IMG/VR virus record: IMGVR_UViG_3300030090_002183
Span: 12,630 to 62,102 of that record
Source: a virus
Direction: 5' to 3' (one strand)
DNA length: 49,473 nt
Positions within the stretch are counted from its first letter, which is position 1, and each line of letters begins with the position of its first letter. Shown here in pieces: positions 1-7,118 of this stretch. The translations under genes were made by a program, and so were the position numbers. Under the pieces are notes generated by a model. That model was not told the DNA's origin and did not search any database. It was given only the letters and a program-made list of their open reading frames with translations.

Positions 1-189
1 CCCCCCCAATAAAATACCCCCACGTAGCGCAACTTGGCACAGAATCTGCTACGACGCGCGCGTTATAGTGGTTTCTTGATTCAATTAGGGCAAAAAAAAG
101 CAAACTCATTTTTTATTGTTCCTATACGTATTTTTTCTTTCATAACTACTTGCAAATAAACCACTTACAAAAACCTATGATGATTTAAA

Positions 190-280
190 TTTACGTAAAC
201 CCTTGATAATCAACGACTTACAAAAATATGTAACACAAATAATTTACGTAAGTGCTTGGTATTCAACGACTTACAACAAA
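190..280. repeat. Palindrome-bearing direct repeats, possible origin or operator
   Basis: Two imperfect copies, 53 bases apart without gaps (190-226 and 243-279), each begin with the palindrome TTACGTAA and end with TCAACGACTTACAA. A shorter relative containing CCACTTACAAAAA lies near 162-174, and another ACGT palindrome (ATACGTAT) is at 124-131. The surroundings are very AT-rich and hold no gene. Repeats of this kind act as protein-binding iterons or operators in phage origins, but that role is inferred here. Farther left, CGTAGC (23-28) can pair with GCTACG (48-53); nothing else is evident in 1-189. Confidence 0.45.
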
Positions 281-432
281 AAAATAGGTGTAAAAAAATC
301 TTTTTAATCGATATAAAAATATCTATATCATTTTTTTTTATTTTTTTTTAAGTGCATTTGAGCCAATGTTTGCAGGGGTTTTGTGCATTTTTTAAAATTT
401 AGCCAAATTATTTTCTTCCATTTTCTAAAAAA

Positions 433-1005
433 ATTTGAGAACTTGGAATCATCGAAAGCAACAAGGCAAGTCACTCGGTGAGCTAAGACGACCGACCTAG
501 CCAAGCAAGTAGATAAAAAAGTACGAAAGCGAGTTGGAATAGTGAGAGCCAACAGTAACAAAAAAGCAAGACCGAACAAGTGTACGGGGCAGAGTGACAC
601 TATAAAAACAACTCATTGCTAGACAGAGATATTAGGCAGGCTATCAGAGTAAATGGTTATAAGCGACTCTTAAAAAACAGCGATTACCGAAGAAAACTAA
701 AGTATTATTGTAGACGGAAGAAGTCAAGATAACGGACAAAAGTAGCAGTCAGATGCTCACTACAATAAGCAGGGGGTCAACAAAAGGGCAAAAAACCTTA
801 ACTACTTACGACTAGGTAGGGTCGAGAAAAGTCCCGAAGCGAATACCGAACGAGCAATAGGATTGGTAATTCGAAGTTGAGTAGGAAGAATATAGCTGAA
901 AAGCAGTCTACTACGTCCAAAGGCAAAGAGATGGTAAATCGGAAGCAGAATATCGAGAAACGAAAAGCGAGAAACTGTTATGACGTTCAGTCCAAAAACG
1001 TCCCA
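433..1005 (+). ncRNA. Purine-rich non-coding stretch, candidate structured RNA
   Basis: About 570 bases without a believable gene. The plus strand is rich in A and G and less AT-extreme than the flanks. Local stems are visible: TCGGT 475-479 with ACCGA 491-495, CTTGG 442-446 with CCAAG 501-505, GTTGG 533-537 with CCAAC 549-553, and GACGTT 982-987 with AACGTC 997-1002, the last just before the first gene. It shares three motifs in the same order with the RNA-like stretch near 3867-3943 (CACTCGGT; GAAAG followed by GCGAGT; AGTGAGAG). It could be a large phage RNA or a long leader. No Rfam family is recognised. Confidence 0.35.
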
Positions 1006-1024
1006 ATTTATTTAACATAAAGGA

Positions 1025-1240
1025 ATGAAAATGAAAATTAAACTAACAGTAGAAGAGTGGGTATCAGAAAAAACAGTACACGAAATAATTATTGATAAAG
1101 AAAAATATGAATCTTTATCTAATAGCGAAGAAACAAATATAATATTTGAAGCTATTGGTAATGGAGAATCTACCATTGTAGATAAAGATTATGGAGATGA
1201 TACACAAATTACAGTAATTAATAAAGAGGTGGTAAAATGA
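1025..1240 (+). CDS. Small early protein of a duplicated family
   Basis: A 71-residue acidic protein, or 69 if translation starts at the second ATG (1031), which is better spaced from the AAAGG at 1019-1023. No function is recognised. It is a diverged paralogue of the protein at 5779-5985: both carry an HEI..DKE.Y..L.N pattern followed by an acidic stretch with T.ID/VD and a TD/TQ-I-I ending. It is the first gene of a tightly packed plus-strand early chain and overlaps the next start by four bases (ATGA). Confidence 0.7.
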   Translation: MKMKIKLTVEEWVSEKTVHEIIIDKEKYESLSNSEETNIIFEAIGNGESTIVDKDYGDDTQITVINKEVVK

Positions 1241-1698
1241 ATACTACAAAGATAACAAGTGATAACGAAAAAATATCAGAAAGTTATGGGGAATGGAATG
1301 ATTGTGGTGTCAGAGCATTAGCTAATAGTTGCCATATTCCTTATCCACAAGCACACAATATCATCAAAAAGAATGGAAGAAAACAAGGAAAGGGGTCGCC
1401 AAAATTTGATGAGTTAATGGATACAATATGCGATAAACTTTACTATCCAAGAAAATATAATGATGGTTACCATGAAAATAACGATTTACCAAGAACGATA
1501 GGGCAATTTTGTAAAGTATATAAGAAAGGCAGATACATACTATATACATATCGTCACGCTCTTGCAGTAGTTGACGGAGTACCACGAGACTGGACGACTA
1601 CAAAAAGCAGACACAGAATAATCCAATTTGGAAAAATAAAAGATGAAGCAATAAGAATGACTAACGAAACTTATGAGAAACTAAAAAAGGAGAAATAA
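1237..1698 (+). CDS. Putative papain-like (C39-like) cysteine peptidase-fold protein
   Basis: A 153-residue protein. The NDCGVRALAN segment around Cys23 resembles the catalytic cysteine helix of papain-like or C39 peptidases. RHALAVVDG with His near residue 107, followed by RDW about nine residues later, fits the His and Asp/Asn part of the same fold. No signal peptide or membrane helix is seen. Similar small proteins occur in marine phages, usually unannotated. The substrate cannot be inferred, and the early position argues against a virion or lysis role. It could be a catalytically active protease, a transglutaminase-like enzyme or an inactive relative. Confidence 0.55.
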   Translation: MNTTKITSDNEKISESYGEWNDCGVRALANSCHIPYPQAHNIIKKNGRKQGKGSPKFDELMDTICDKLYYPRKYNDGYHENNDLPRTIGQFCKVYKKGRYILYTYRHALAVVDGVPRDWTTTKSRHRIIQFGKIKDEAIRMTNETYEKLKKEK

Positions 1699-1700
1699 AA

Positions 1701-1970
1701 ATGGCAAAAAAAGAAATATATATTAACGGAGTAAGAGAAGATAATTATGCTTATTCTATAAGTGATGATTGGGGAAATGATAAAGTTGTTATTAGTTATA
1801 ATTCCGACAATCAATTTCCGATTGGAAAAATTGTAATTAGTCGTGAAAAATATGAAAAAATTATCGATTATTTAATTGAAGAAAGTTTCATTGAAGATCG
1901 TGAAGATTGGTGCATACCAAGAGAAGTTATAGCAGAAGCGTCTCTTTCATTTAATAAAATAGGAGAATAA
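1701..1970 (+). CDS. Hypothetical early protein
   Basis: An 89-residue protein preceded by AAAAGGAGAAATAAAA, a good ribosome binding site. It is acidic with alternating short hydrophobic stretches, which suggests a small beta-rich fold, with no membrane helix or cysteine motif. No family is recognised. It belongs to the early chain: the preceding stop is 3 bases away and the next start lies 4 bases after its stop. Confidence 0.65.
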   Translation: MAKKEIYINGVREDNYAYSISDDWGNDKVVISYNSDNQFPIGKIVISREKYEKIIDYLIEESFIEDREDWCIPREVIAEASLSFNKIGE

Positions 1971-1974
1971 AAAA

Positions 1975-2235
1975 ATGATTAATAAACAATACACAGAAGA
2001 ACAAAGTAAAAGTATTTATATGAAAGATTTTTTAATTGCTCATGACATAGCAACAAGGCAAGAAATTAATCTTGTAACTAGAATCAATCAATTCAATCAG
2101 AAAACATTAACCGATATAATCAAATGTAGAACGGGTTATGATTTTAAAGAATATTGTTTGCACGTTTTAGACGATATTGATTGGTGTGATTTTGATGAAA
2201 GACATAAAAACAGTAAATTTATTTTAACCAAATAG
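1975..2235 (+). CDS. Hypothetical early protein
   Basis: An 86-residue protein with start ATG after GGAGAATAAAAA. It appears helical and charged, with a C-terminal segment rich in D, W and C (DDIDWCDFDE). No recognised domain. It could be a small host-takeover protein like others in phage early regions, but only its position supports that. Confidence 0.6.
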   Translation: MINKQYTEEQSKSIYMKDFLIAHDIATRQEINLVTRINQFNQKTLTDIIKCRTGYDFKEYCLHVLDDIDWCDFDERHKNSKFILTK

Positions 2236-2246
2236 GAGAAACGAAA

Positions 2247-2780
2247 ATGATAAATGAAGATAGAATAGAATCAGTAAAAATACAAAACCCTGCAGAAAAC
2301 TTCGATCATGATGATGCAATCACAAATGGTACTAGTCTCGCAGGATATGTAAACGCATCATTCAATGAAATAGTTGATAAACTAGGTAGGACTATACTAA
2401 TTGACGAGTGGGAATCAGATGGAAAAGTTTTTAACGAATGGGTTTTGCTCGTAGAAGTTGAAGAACAATTGGAAAAAGTCTTTTACAAAAATCCCGATTT
2501 CGACTTAGATACAGACGAAAGTCAGCGTTTCTTATCTTGTCATGAAGATGACGTGCCATTGGCAACTAACTTTTGGCACGATACAGTCGAACACGAGTTC
2601 GTTATTACTATCTATGATTGGAAAGAAGAACACAACATGGTTGCTAGAGATCATGGAGGAGATGCTATTTATACTTGGCATATAGGTTGCGATCCTAAAT
2701 ACGCAAATATTGCAGAGCAGATTGTAAGAGATATGTTAAGTGAAAACCCAATGGATAATGGATATATAGAAATTATTTAA
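2247..2780 (+). CDS. Hypothetical protein related to the one at 38536-38943
   Basis: A 177-residue acidic protein with ribosome binding site GGAGAAACGAAA. Residues about 27-60 (GTSLAGYVNASFNEIVDKLG, then a D-E-W segment) match the pattern of the 135-residue minus-strand protein at 38536-38943 (NGSLIGYIVISYQKLVEAFG, then DAEW). The two copies therefore represent one family in both genome units, in opposite orientations. This copy has a longer middle and C-terminal part with aromatic and acidic residues. Function unknown. Confidence 0.7.
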   Translation: MINEDRIESVKIQNPAENFDHDDAITNGTSLAGYVNASFNEIVDKLGRTILIDEWESDGKVFNEWVLLVEVEEQLEKVFYKNPDFDLDTDESQRFLSCHEDDVPLATNFWHDTVEHEFVITIYDWKEEHNMVARDHGGDAIYTWHIGCDPKYANIAEQIVRDMLSENPMDNGYIEII

Positions 2781-2792
2781 ATGGAGATTAAA

Positions 2793-2882
2793 ATGTCAGA
2801 TTTAATGAAACAATTATATATAGGTGCAATAGTTTTAAATATAGTTGTATGGATTATTATGCCATATGTTTTTAAATATTAA
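2793..2882 (+). CDS. Single-helix membrane micropeptide
   Basis: A 29-residue reading frame with start ATG after GGAGATTAAA. Residues about 8-26 (LYIGAIVLNIVVWIIMPYV) form one hydrophobic membrane helix. It fits between its neighbours without overlap. Phage membrane micropeptides can act in lysis timing or superinfection exclusion; nothing here decides between such roles. Confidence 0.45.
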   Translation: MSDLMKQLYIGAIVLNIVVWIIMPYVFKY

Positions 2883-2895
2883 TGAAAGGATAAAA

Positions 2896-3387
2896 ATGAG
2901 TGAAGTAAATCATAAATTATGGAAATACTCAAACGCTTATAGATTAAGAATCTATGATGAGAGAAAAGAGAAAGAAAGAAAAAAGTTAGGATTGAAAGAA
3001 TATAATATTCATCGCAATTGTCAGTTACAAAATGATGTACCATTATCATCTGTTGAGCATTTCAGAATGATGAAACGTTTTGGTAAATACATCGCAAGTC
3101 TAGATAATAGAGTGTCTTTACGAAGCATACAAAAAATTCATAAGAATGAGTGGTATGAAGAAGACTTTTGCCATTTAGATAATTATTGTTGTGAAGTATG
3201 GACAGAGATTTCTTTTACTGTATGGGCTAAAGATTTCGATGAAGCTAATGGCATTATCGATTGGCATTATGGCAATGCAGTAGAGTATGATGATAAGAAG
3301 TATTCAAAGGTTTGCTTCGTTGATTTTAACTGCATGGATTACAATGAAGAGTTTCATAGAGATGCAATATTAGAGGAGATTAAATGA
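2896..3387 (+). CDS. Hypothetical early protein
   Basis: 163 residues from the ATG at 2896, chosen because GAAAGGATAAAA sits just upstream; the frame stays open farther left without a ribosome binding site. The N-terminal 40 residues are strongly basic and helical (ERKEKERKKLGLKEY), while the C-terminal half is acidic and rich in W, Y and C. No family recognised. Its stop overlaps the next start by four bases. Confidence 0.6.
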   Translation: MSEVNHKLWKYSNAYRLRIYDERKEKERKKLGLKEYNIHRNCQLQNDVPLSSVEHFRMMKRFGKYIASLDNRVSLRSIQKIHKNEWYEEDFCHLDNYCCEVWTEISFTVWAKDFDEANGIIDWHYGNAVEYDDKKYSKVCFVDFNCMDYNEEFHRDAILEEIK

Positions 3388-3515
3388 AGATTAAAAAATT
3401 AAATACAAATACAATTAATTACTTACCATATCAAGAGCCAATAAAAAAAGGTGCAATAATTACAGATTGGTATTTTTATATGAGGTTTTATAAATATAAA
3501 AGAGAGGATAAATAA
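3384..3515 (+). CDS. Hypothetical small basic protein
   Basis: A 43-residue frame starting at ATG 3384 (GAGGAGATTAA upstream, ATGA overlap with the preceding gene) and ending in TAATG, which couples it to the next gene. Basic and rich in K, N and Y. It ends in KREDK, encoded by the ribosome binding site of the following gene. No function recognised. Confidence 0.5.
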   Translation: MKIKKLNTNTINYLPYQEPIKKGAIITDWYFYMRFYKYKREDK

Positions 3516-3739
3516 TGAGTAAAGAAATAAGAAATAAGTATGGTGCTAAAGGTATCAAAAGATTAGGATTATTTATTGCTAAATATCTATTAGAAAAAAC
3601 AGTAACTGTTTCAACAAAGATAAGTAATTGGTGTTGGGATACTAACTGGAACAAGTTAAAAATTGATGAAAGATTATATCCCGAAAGGTATGATCACTAT
3701 CACAATAGATTTTTACAAGAGAAGATAAAAAAACTGTAA
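3515..3739 (+). CDS. Hypothetical small basic protein
   Basis: A 74-residue basic protein whose start is coupled through TAATG and whose ribosome binding site (GAGAGGATAA) lies inside the previous gene. It has two tryptophans in a WCWDTNWN segment and a basic C-terminus. No recognised family. It is the last gene before a 340-base non-coding stretch. Confidence 0.55.
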   Translation: MSKEIRNKYGAKGIKRLGLFIAKYLLEKTVTVSTKISNWCWDTNWNKLKIDERLYPERYDHYHNRFLQEKIKKL

Positions 3740-3805
3740 CGTTACAAAACGTTTTAGTTATTGAAAAATTAAAACTAATATGTAATAGTAACAACGTAAC
3801 AATTT

Positions 3806-4048
3806 CCAACTCGCAAGGTTGGTATATGGTGTGGCTGAATAACCCTAGATTTGTTAGGGGGTAAGGCACTCGGTTGTTGGGCGAAAGTGTGCGAGTAGGA
3901 CAACAACAAAAACGAACGATCCGAAAGGGTTTATTAGTGAGAGGTATGAGTTATAAAATTAAGGTACTAACAATACTTAAAGGCTCATTGGGGAATCCTA
4001 ATATCCCACCACCTAGAGAACGTGAGGGTTAGCTACCCTCTCTGTTCT
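3806..4048 (+). ncRNA. Candidate structured RNA between early genes
   Basis: The 342 bases between 3740 and 4081 lack a gene. CCAACTCGC (3806-3814) can pair with GCGAGTAGG (3891-3899) at eight of nine positions and would close a multibranch fold holding the hairpin CCCTA 3843-3847 with TAGGG 3855-3859. GTTGTTG (3873-3879) could instead pair with CAACAAC (3901-3907), so alternative folds are possible. Three motifs recur in order at 472-548. The segment ends in the strong hairpin at 4017-4048. It could be a stand-alone phage RNA or the leader of the gene at 4082. No known riboswitch or intron signature was recognised. Confidence 0.4.
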
Positions 4049-4054
4049 TGCTTT
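4017..4054 (+). terminator. Two-part hairpin followed by T-rich sequence
   Basis: AGAAC (4017-4021) pairs with GTTCT (4044-4048), and GAGGGT (4024-4029) with ACCCTC (4035-4040) around the loop TAGCT. TTGCTTTAAATTTT follows. The T tract is interrupted, so it may be an attenuator or a stable 3' end rather than an efficient terminator. It lies 34 bases before the next gene. Confidence 0.55.
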
Positions 4055-4081
4055 AAATTTTAATTAACAGAAAGGAATCAA

Positions 4082-4240
4082 ATGAAAATAATATATTGTT
4101 GGAGAACACACAAAAGTAACACATATTATACCGAAGAAGAAATTAGATTGGCTATTGATATTGCATCGGGAGATGACGGATATATGTCAAATAGAACTAT
4201 TGGTATATTAAAATATTTAATGGAGAAAACAAATGATTGA
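4082..4240 (+). CDS. Hypothetical small protein
   Basis: A 52-residue frame after AGAAAGGAATCAA. Mixed charge, with YYTEEEIRLAIDIASGDDGYMS in the middle suggesting a helix and turn. It is the first gene after the RNA-like stretch and overlaps the next gene by eight bases. No function recognised. Confidence 0.5.
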   Translation: MKIIYCWRTHKSNTYYTEEEIRLAIDIASGDDGYMSNRTIGILKYLMEKTND

Positions 4241-4508
4241 TTATAAAACAGAATTACTAATGTCTCGTGCAAAACGTAAGAAAAAAGAAAAGAAAAGAAA
4301 GCAAAGAGATTTGTATGAGAAAGGTAAGAAGCAAGGAGGAAAATACACTCACGATATTAATGCTAAAGGGAACACAGTTTCTGGAACAACTTATCGTAAA
4401 GCTAGTCCCGAATATAGAAAGCAATTAGAAGATGCAGAAAAACGTAAGCGTAAAAAGATTTTAGAAAAGATTAGAAAAATTAAATTACAAAAAAGGAGAA
4501 GTAAATGA
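4233..4508 (+). CDS. Very basic small protein
   Basis: A 91-residue protein dominated by lysine and arginine (KRKKKEKKRKQRD near residue 15, and a similar basic C-terminus), so nucleic-acid binding is plausible. Ribosome binding site GGAGAAAACAA. ATGA overlap with the following gene. No specific family recognised. Confidence 0.55.
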   Translation: MIDYKTELLMSRAKRKKKEKKRKQRDLYEKGKKQGGKYTHDINAKGNTVSGTTYRKASPEYRKQLEDAEKRKRKKILEKIRKIKLQKRRSK

Positions 4509-4837
4509 GTTACAAAAATTACGAGGGAAACGAAACAAAACCTTTAACAGTTGGTCAGTTAAAACAATTATTAGATAGTGGTTTTAAAGATACAGACCAA
4601 GTCGTTATTCATACTACAAGTGAGCGAGGAGATGAACCACTTGTTTTAGAAAATCAAATATCAAGAGTTAAAAAAGAACAAGGATTATGGACTGTAGACG
4701 TTGCAGTTATTTATACATTAGATGAAGCTGAAGAAGAATACGATGAAGAAGAAGAAGCGAGAGCATATGAAGGTGGTAAAGAAGATTACCTTTATGATAA
4801 TTATGTAGCAGAACAATTAGAAAGAGAGGATAAATAA
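4505..4837 (+). CDS. Hypothetical protein with acidic tail
   Basis: A 110-residue protein. The first 75 residues look like a small alpha/beta domain (TVGQLKQLLDSGFKDTDQVV, then a beta-rich part), followed by a highly acidic run (DEAEEEYDEEEEARAYE). Such tails suit DNA mimicry or protein-partner binding. Proteins beginning with this LxxLL-like pattern are common unannotated phage proteins. No function assigned. Confidence 0.6.
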   Translation: MSYKNYEGNETKPLTVGQLKQLLDSGFKDTDQVVIHTTSERGDEPLVLENQISRVKKEQGLWTVDVAVIYTLDEAEEEYDEEEEARAYEGGKEDYLYDNYVAEQLEREDK

Positions 4838-5005
4838 ATGACACAACATACTTACAATGTACAATGTTTATCTGTAGCTGAATTAATATCTATGGATAAT
4901 GATGGATTGTTAGAGATTGATGGAGAAATAAATTACTTTGGGAGGTTGTATAACTTTCTATTGAATGATGAAAAGATAAAAAAAATATTATCAAGAGAGG
5001 GATAA
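4838..5005 (+). CDS. Hypothetical small protein
   Basis: A 55-residue frame starting at ATG 4838 after GAGAGGATAAATA and ending directly before the next ATG. Helical and acidic. No function recognised. Confidence 0.5.
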   Translation: MTQHTYNVQCLSVAELISMDNDGLLEIDGEINYFGRLYNFLLNDEKIKKILSREG

Positions 5006-5350
5006 ATGAATAAAGAAGAGAACAGAATGAGATACAAGAATCCAAACTTATGGTTTCGAGTTATGAAAAGAAAGTACAAAGAAGACTGGGAACACATAAT
5101 GAATTGGTTGGAACATGAAACTAATACAAGTTGTATGATTAAAACTGCTTGCATATTATGGTGGGATTGTTTTGAAGAGGAAGAAGATTATGACTGGAGT
5201 GCAGTCAAGTATCATGTTGATAGATATAATAGATCAATGGAGTCAGAGTATACTAAGGAACAGTTAATAAATTGTTTAACAATTTTAGGTTTCCCTAAAA
5301 AGATTGCAACTGTTAGAGCATACCCACCTAAGTGTCAAACGAAAGGTTAA
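5006..5350 (+). CDS. Conserved early protein, counterpart of 40817-41143
   Basis: A 114-residue protein. Its central block (KTACILWWDCFEEEEDYDWS, then VKYHVDRY) and its end (GFPKKIATVRA) match the unit-B protein encoded at 40817-41143 (VACIVWWDCYKAQEEYDWT, VKSKVHEY, GYPKEIAKHRA). The shared WWDC and YDW residues suggest a conserved fold, probably helical. Function unknown. It marks where the first genome unit becomes collinear with the second. Confidence 0.75.
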   Translation: MNKEENRMRYKNPNLWFRVMKRKYKEDWEHIMNWLEHETNTSCMIKTACILWWDCFEEEEDYDWSAVKYHVDRYNRSMESEYTKEQLINCLTILGFPKKIATVRAYPPKCQTKG

Positions 5351-5358
5351 TATAGAAC

Positions 5359-5390
5359 TTGACTTTTAATTAAACATTTGAAATTATATT
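5359..5390 (+). promoter_or_regulatory. Weak promoter candidate
   Basis: TTGACT at 5359-5364 with AT-rich TTATAT/TATATT at 5384-5390, in the 65-base gap before the gene at 5416. The spacing (19-20) is long, so the call rests mainly on the -35-like hexamer and position. Confidence 0.3.
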
Positions 5391-5415
5391 TAAAGATAAA
5401 TAAGAAAGGAAAAAA

Positions 5416-5628
5416 ATGAGTTACGAAATCAAGATAGAAAAAGTCCCTGATGAGTTCGGTACTATGTATCGTATTATATGCCCCGACCTACTTTACTTAA
5501 AAGAACTAGGTCAACTTCATTCAGAGATCGATAAGATGTTTATCGAAAACAATAATGAATATACACAACAAGATGTATATAACGATATTTATAATGAAGA
5601 AAAAATATCTAAACATAAGGAGGGCTAA
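5416..5628 (+). CDS. Hypothetical small protein
   Basis: A 70-residue acidic protein after AAGAAAGGAAAAAA. No recognised domain. Its stop overlaps the next start as TAATG, so the two are probably translationally coupled. Confidence 0.55.
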   Translation: MSYEIKIEKVPDEFGTMYRIICPDLLYLKELGQLHSEIDKMFIENNNEYTQQDVYNDIYNEEKISKHKEG

Positions 5629-5786
5629 TGATAGACGTAGATTATAAAGGAGATAGATTTAAGATTACAATAGGAAGTAGAACTATTTACTTAGACTATG
5701 AGGACTTCGATACCTTATGTGCAAAGTGTGATCATATGCATTATGATTATTTAATTACTAAAAATAAAGGAGAAACAAATGAGTAA
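5628..5786 (+). CDS. Hypothetical small protein with a CxxC
   Basis: A 52-residue frame coupled by TAATG to the previous gene (AAGGAGGGC upstream). CAKCDHMH in the second half could bind a metal, but only one CxxC is present. The last residues (KGETNE) are encoded by the ribosome binding site of the next gene. Confidence 0.5.
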   Translation: MIDVDYKGDRFKITIGSRTIYLDYEDFDTLCAKCDHMHYDYLITKNKGETNE

Positions 5787-5985
5787 CAAAAAATTAAAAT
5801 TCAAAGTAGAGATATATGAAACAGTAACGGAAACACATGAAATAACTGTTGATAAAGAAACTTATGATAAATTAGGAAATGATTTTTCCTTATTCGATTA
5901 CATATCAAAAGATACCCTTATTGATAGAGAGGGAGGAAATAATACTGATTATCAAATCATACAACTGGAGAATATAAATGAGTGA
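5779..5985 (+). CDS. Small early protein, paralogue of 1025-1240
   Basis: A 68-residue acidic protein starting in the cassette AAAGGAGAAACAAATGA, which recurs at 6161-6177. It shares the HEI.VDKE.Y..L.N pattern and the C-terminal TD..II pattern with the product of 1025-1240, so the two probably arose by duplication within the early region. Function unknown. Confidence 0.6.
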   Translation: MSNKKLKFKVEIYETVTETHEITVDKETYDKLGNDFSLFDYISKDTLIDREGGNNTDYQIIQLENINE

Positions 5986-6184
5986 ATTAGAAGATAAAAT
6001 TAAAAAGTCAATCGAAGAAGCAGAGGAAGTGTTAAGTAAACATGAATCTTTTGTGGAGGATTTTGAAGAGAGAATGGATAATGCACACCCCGATTCAATA
6101 TTAGGATTGATGAAAAGCATGAAACAAAATGCAGATAATATTACTAATATATTAAATCAAAAAGGAGAAACAAATGATTCTTAA
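5978..6184 (+). CDS. Hypothetical helical protein
   Basis: A 68-residue protein with heptad-like spacing (LEDKIKKSIEEAEEVLSKHE), so probably a short coiled coil. It overlaps both neighbours by 8-11 bases. Its C-terminal residues again come from the AAAGGAGAAACAAATGA translation cassette. Confidence 0.5.
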   Translation: MSELEDKIKKSIEEAEEVLSKHESFVEDFEERMDNAHPDSILGLMKSMKQNADNITNILNQKGETNDS

Positions 6185-7118
6185 ACTAGTAGGAGTTACA
6201 TTCGCAAGTGACAGAGATGTCAGAATAAAAACATTACAACCCTCAGGTATGGTTAAGTTTGAAGCTGAGCCTGATAATGAGCATGATGCTAATGCAGTTA
6301 AAGTATTGTATGATTACAATGGAGAATATCTACATATAGGTTATGTACCTAAATCAGATATGGCTCAGAAGAAAGCCCTTGAGTATGGTTGTGCTAAGAT
6401 AATTGATTACTGTTATTGGGATTCCGATCTTAAATTTAATACCAATAACATAGGGCAATTCCAATCTCTTACTATGGAGATAGCTGATACAGAAATAGAT
6501 AATGGAAGAATTATCGGTGGCTCTTATTTAAGAGTAACTCAGTTTCTAAAATACTTTGATCCTTATGGAAGTAGTGAGGGTTTAATTAAGTGGGCATTTA
6601 ATCAAGGCTCTACTTATGATGAGTATGAAGAAGAGTTAAATAATTGTGCAGAGAATGGTACATTAATGCACGACGCAATAGAAAACTCTTTCAGAAAAGA
6701 AGATTATAATAAAGACTATATACCTAATGGTTGGAATAACTTTATAGAAAAGTATAACCCAGAATTTGAATGGGGAGAAGATAGGTTTTGGGATAACGAT
6801 TTAGGAGTTACAGGACAACCTGATTTTGCAGGTTGGATTACTCATAAAGGAAAACGTAAAAGAGTTTTATTGGATTGGAAGTCTAGTAAAAGACCTAGTA
6901 AAAAACATGAGATGCAGATTAGTATTTATGCTATGAATAGTAAGGTAGATAATCAAGATGTAGAGGGAGCTATGGTTGTAGCATTTGGATCAGATAACAA
7001 ACAAGGATTTGCTACTAAGTGGTTAGAGCCTGATCAGATTAAATCTTATTATCAAGGTTGTATTTATATTAAGAAAGCTATGGAATGTTGTAACGCAATA
7101 GTAAAGGAGTATTATTAA
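6174..7118 (+). CDS. HIRAN domain fused to a PD-(D/E)XK (Cas4/RecB-like) exonuclease
   Basis: A 314-residue protein. Residues about 1-100 show a HIRAN domain (LVGVTF at the start, then E-x-D-N-x-x-D-x-N-A-V, then HIGYVPKS), a module that binds DNA ends. Residues about 155-260 show the PD-(D/E)XK nuclease core: GTLMHDAIE near 161, TGQPDFAG near 212, LLDWKSSK near 231 and QISIYA near 246, with Asp and Glu/Lys in the usual metal-binding places. Phage nucleases of this type process DNA ends in recombination and replication. It precedes the replication initiator and helicase. Unit B has a stand-alone HIRAN-like protein at the matching place and no nuclease domain there. Confidence 0.85.
   Translation: MILKLVGVTFASDRDVRIKTLQPSGMVKFEAEPDNEHDANAVKVLYDYNGEYLHIGYVPKSDMAQKKALEYGCAKIIDYCYWDSDLKFNTNNIGQFQSLTMEIADTEIDNGRIIGGSYLRVTQFLKYFDPYGSSEGLIKWAFNQGSTYDEYEEELNNCAENGTLMHDAIENSFRKEDYNKDYIPNGWNNFIEKYNPEFEWGEDRFWDNDLGVTGQPDFAGWITHKGKRKRVLLDWKSSKRPSKKHEMQISIYAMNSKVDNQDVEGAMVVAFGSDNKQGFATKWLEPDQIKSYYQGCIYIKKAMECCNAIVKEYY

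Noticed and set aside
1-20. Run of C at the very start as a phage end signal
   Set aside because: Could be a read or assembly artefact at the contig edge; no matching sequence at the other end.
328-600. 90-codon minus-strand frame at the left end
   Set aside because: Low-complexity hydrophobic and Lys/Asn-rich translation, no ribosome binding site, lies across the RNA-like stretch and has no counterpart.
3740-4081. Possible group I intron or tRNA in the early non-coding stretch
   Set aside because: No P/Q/R/S core elements or tRNA arms could be traced, and no split gene flanks it.
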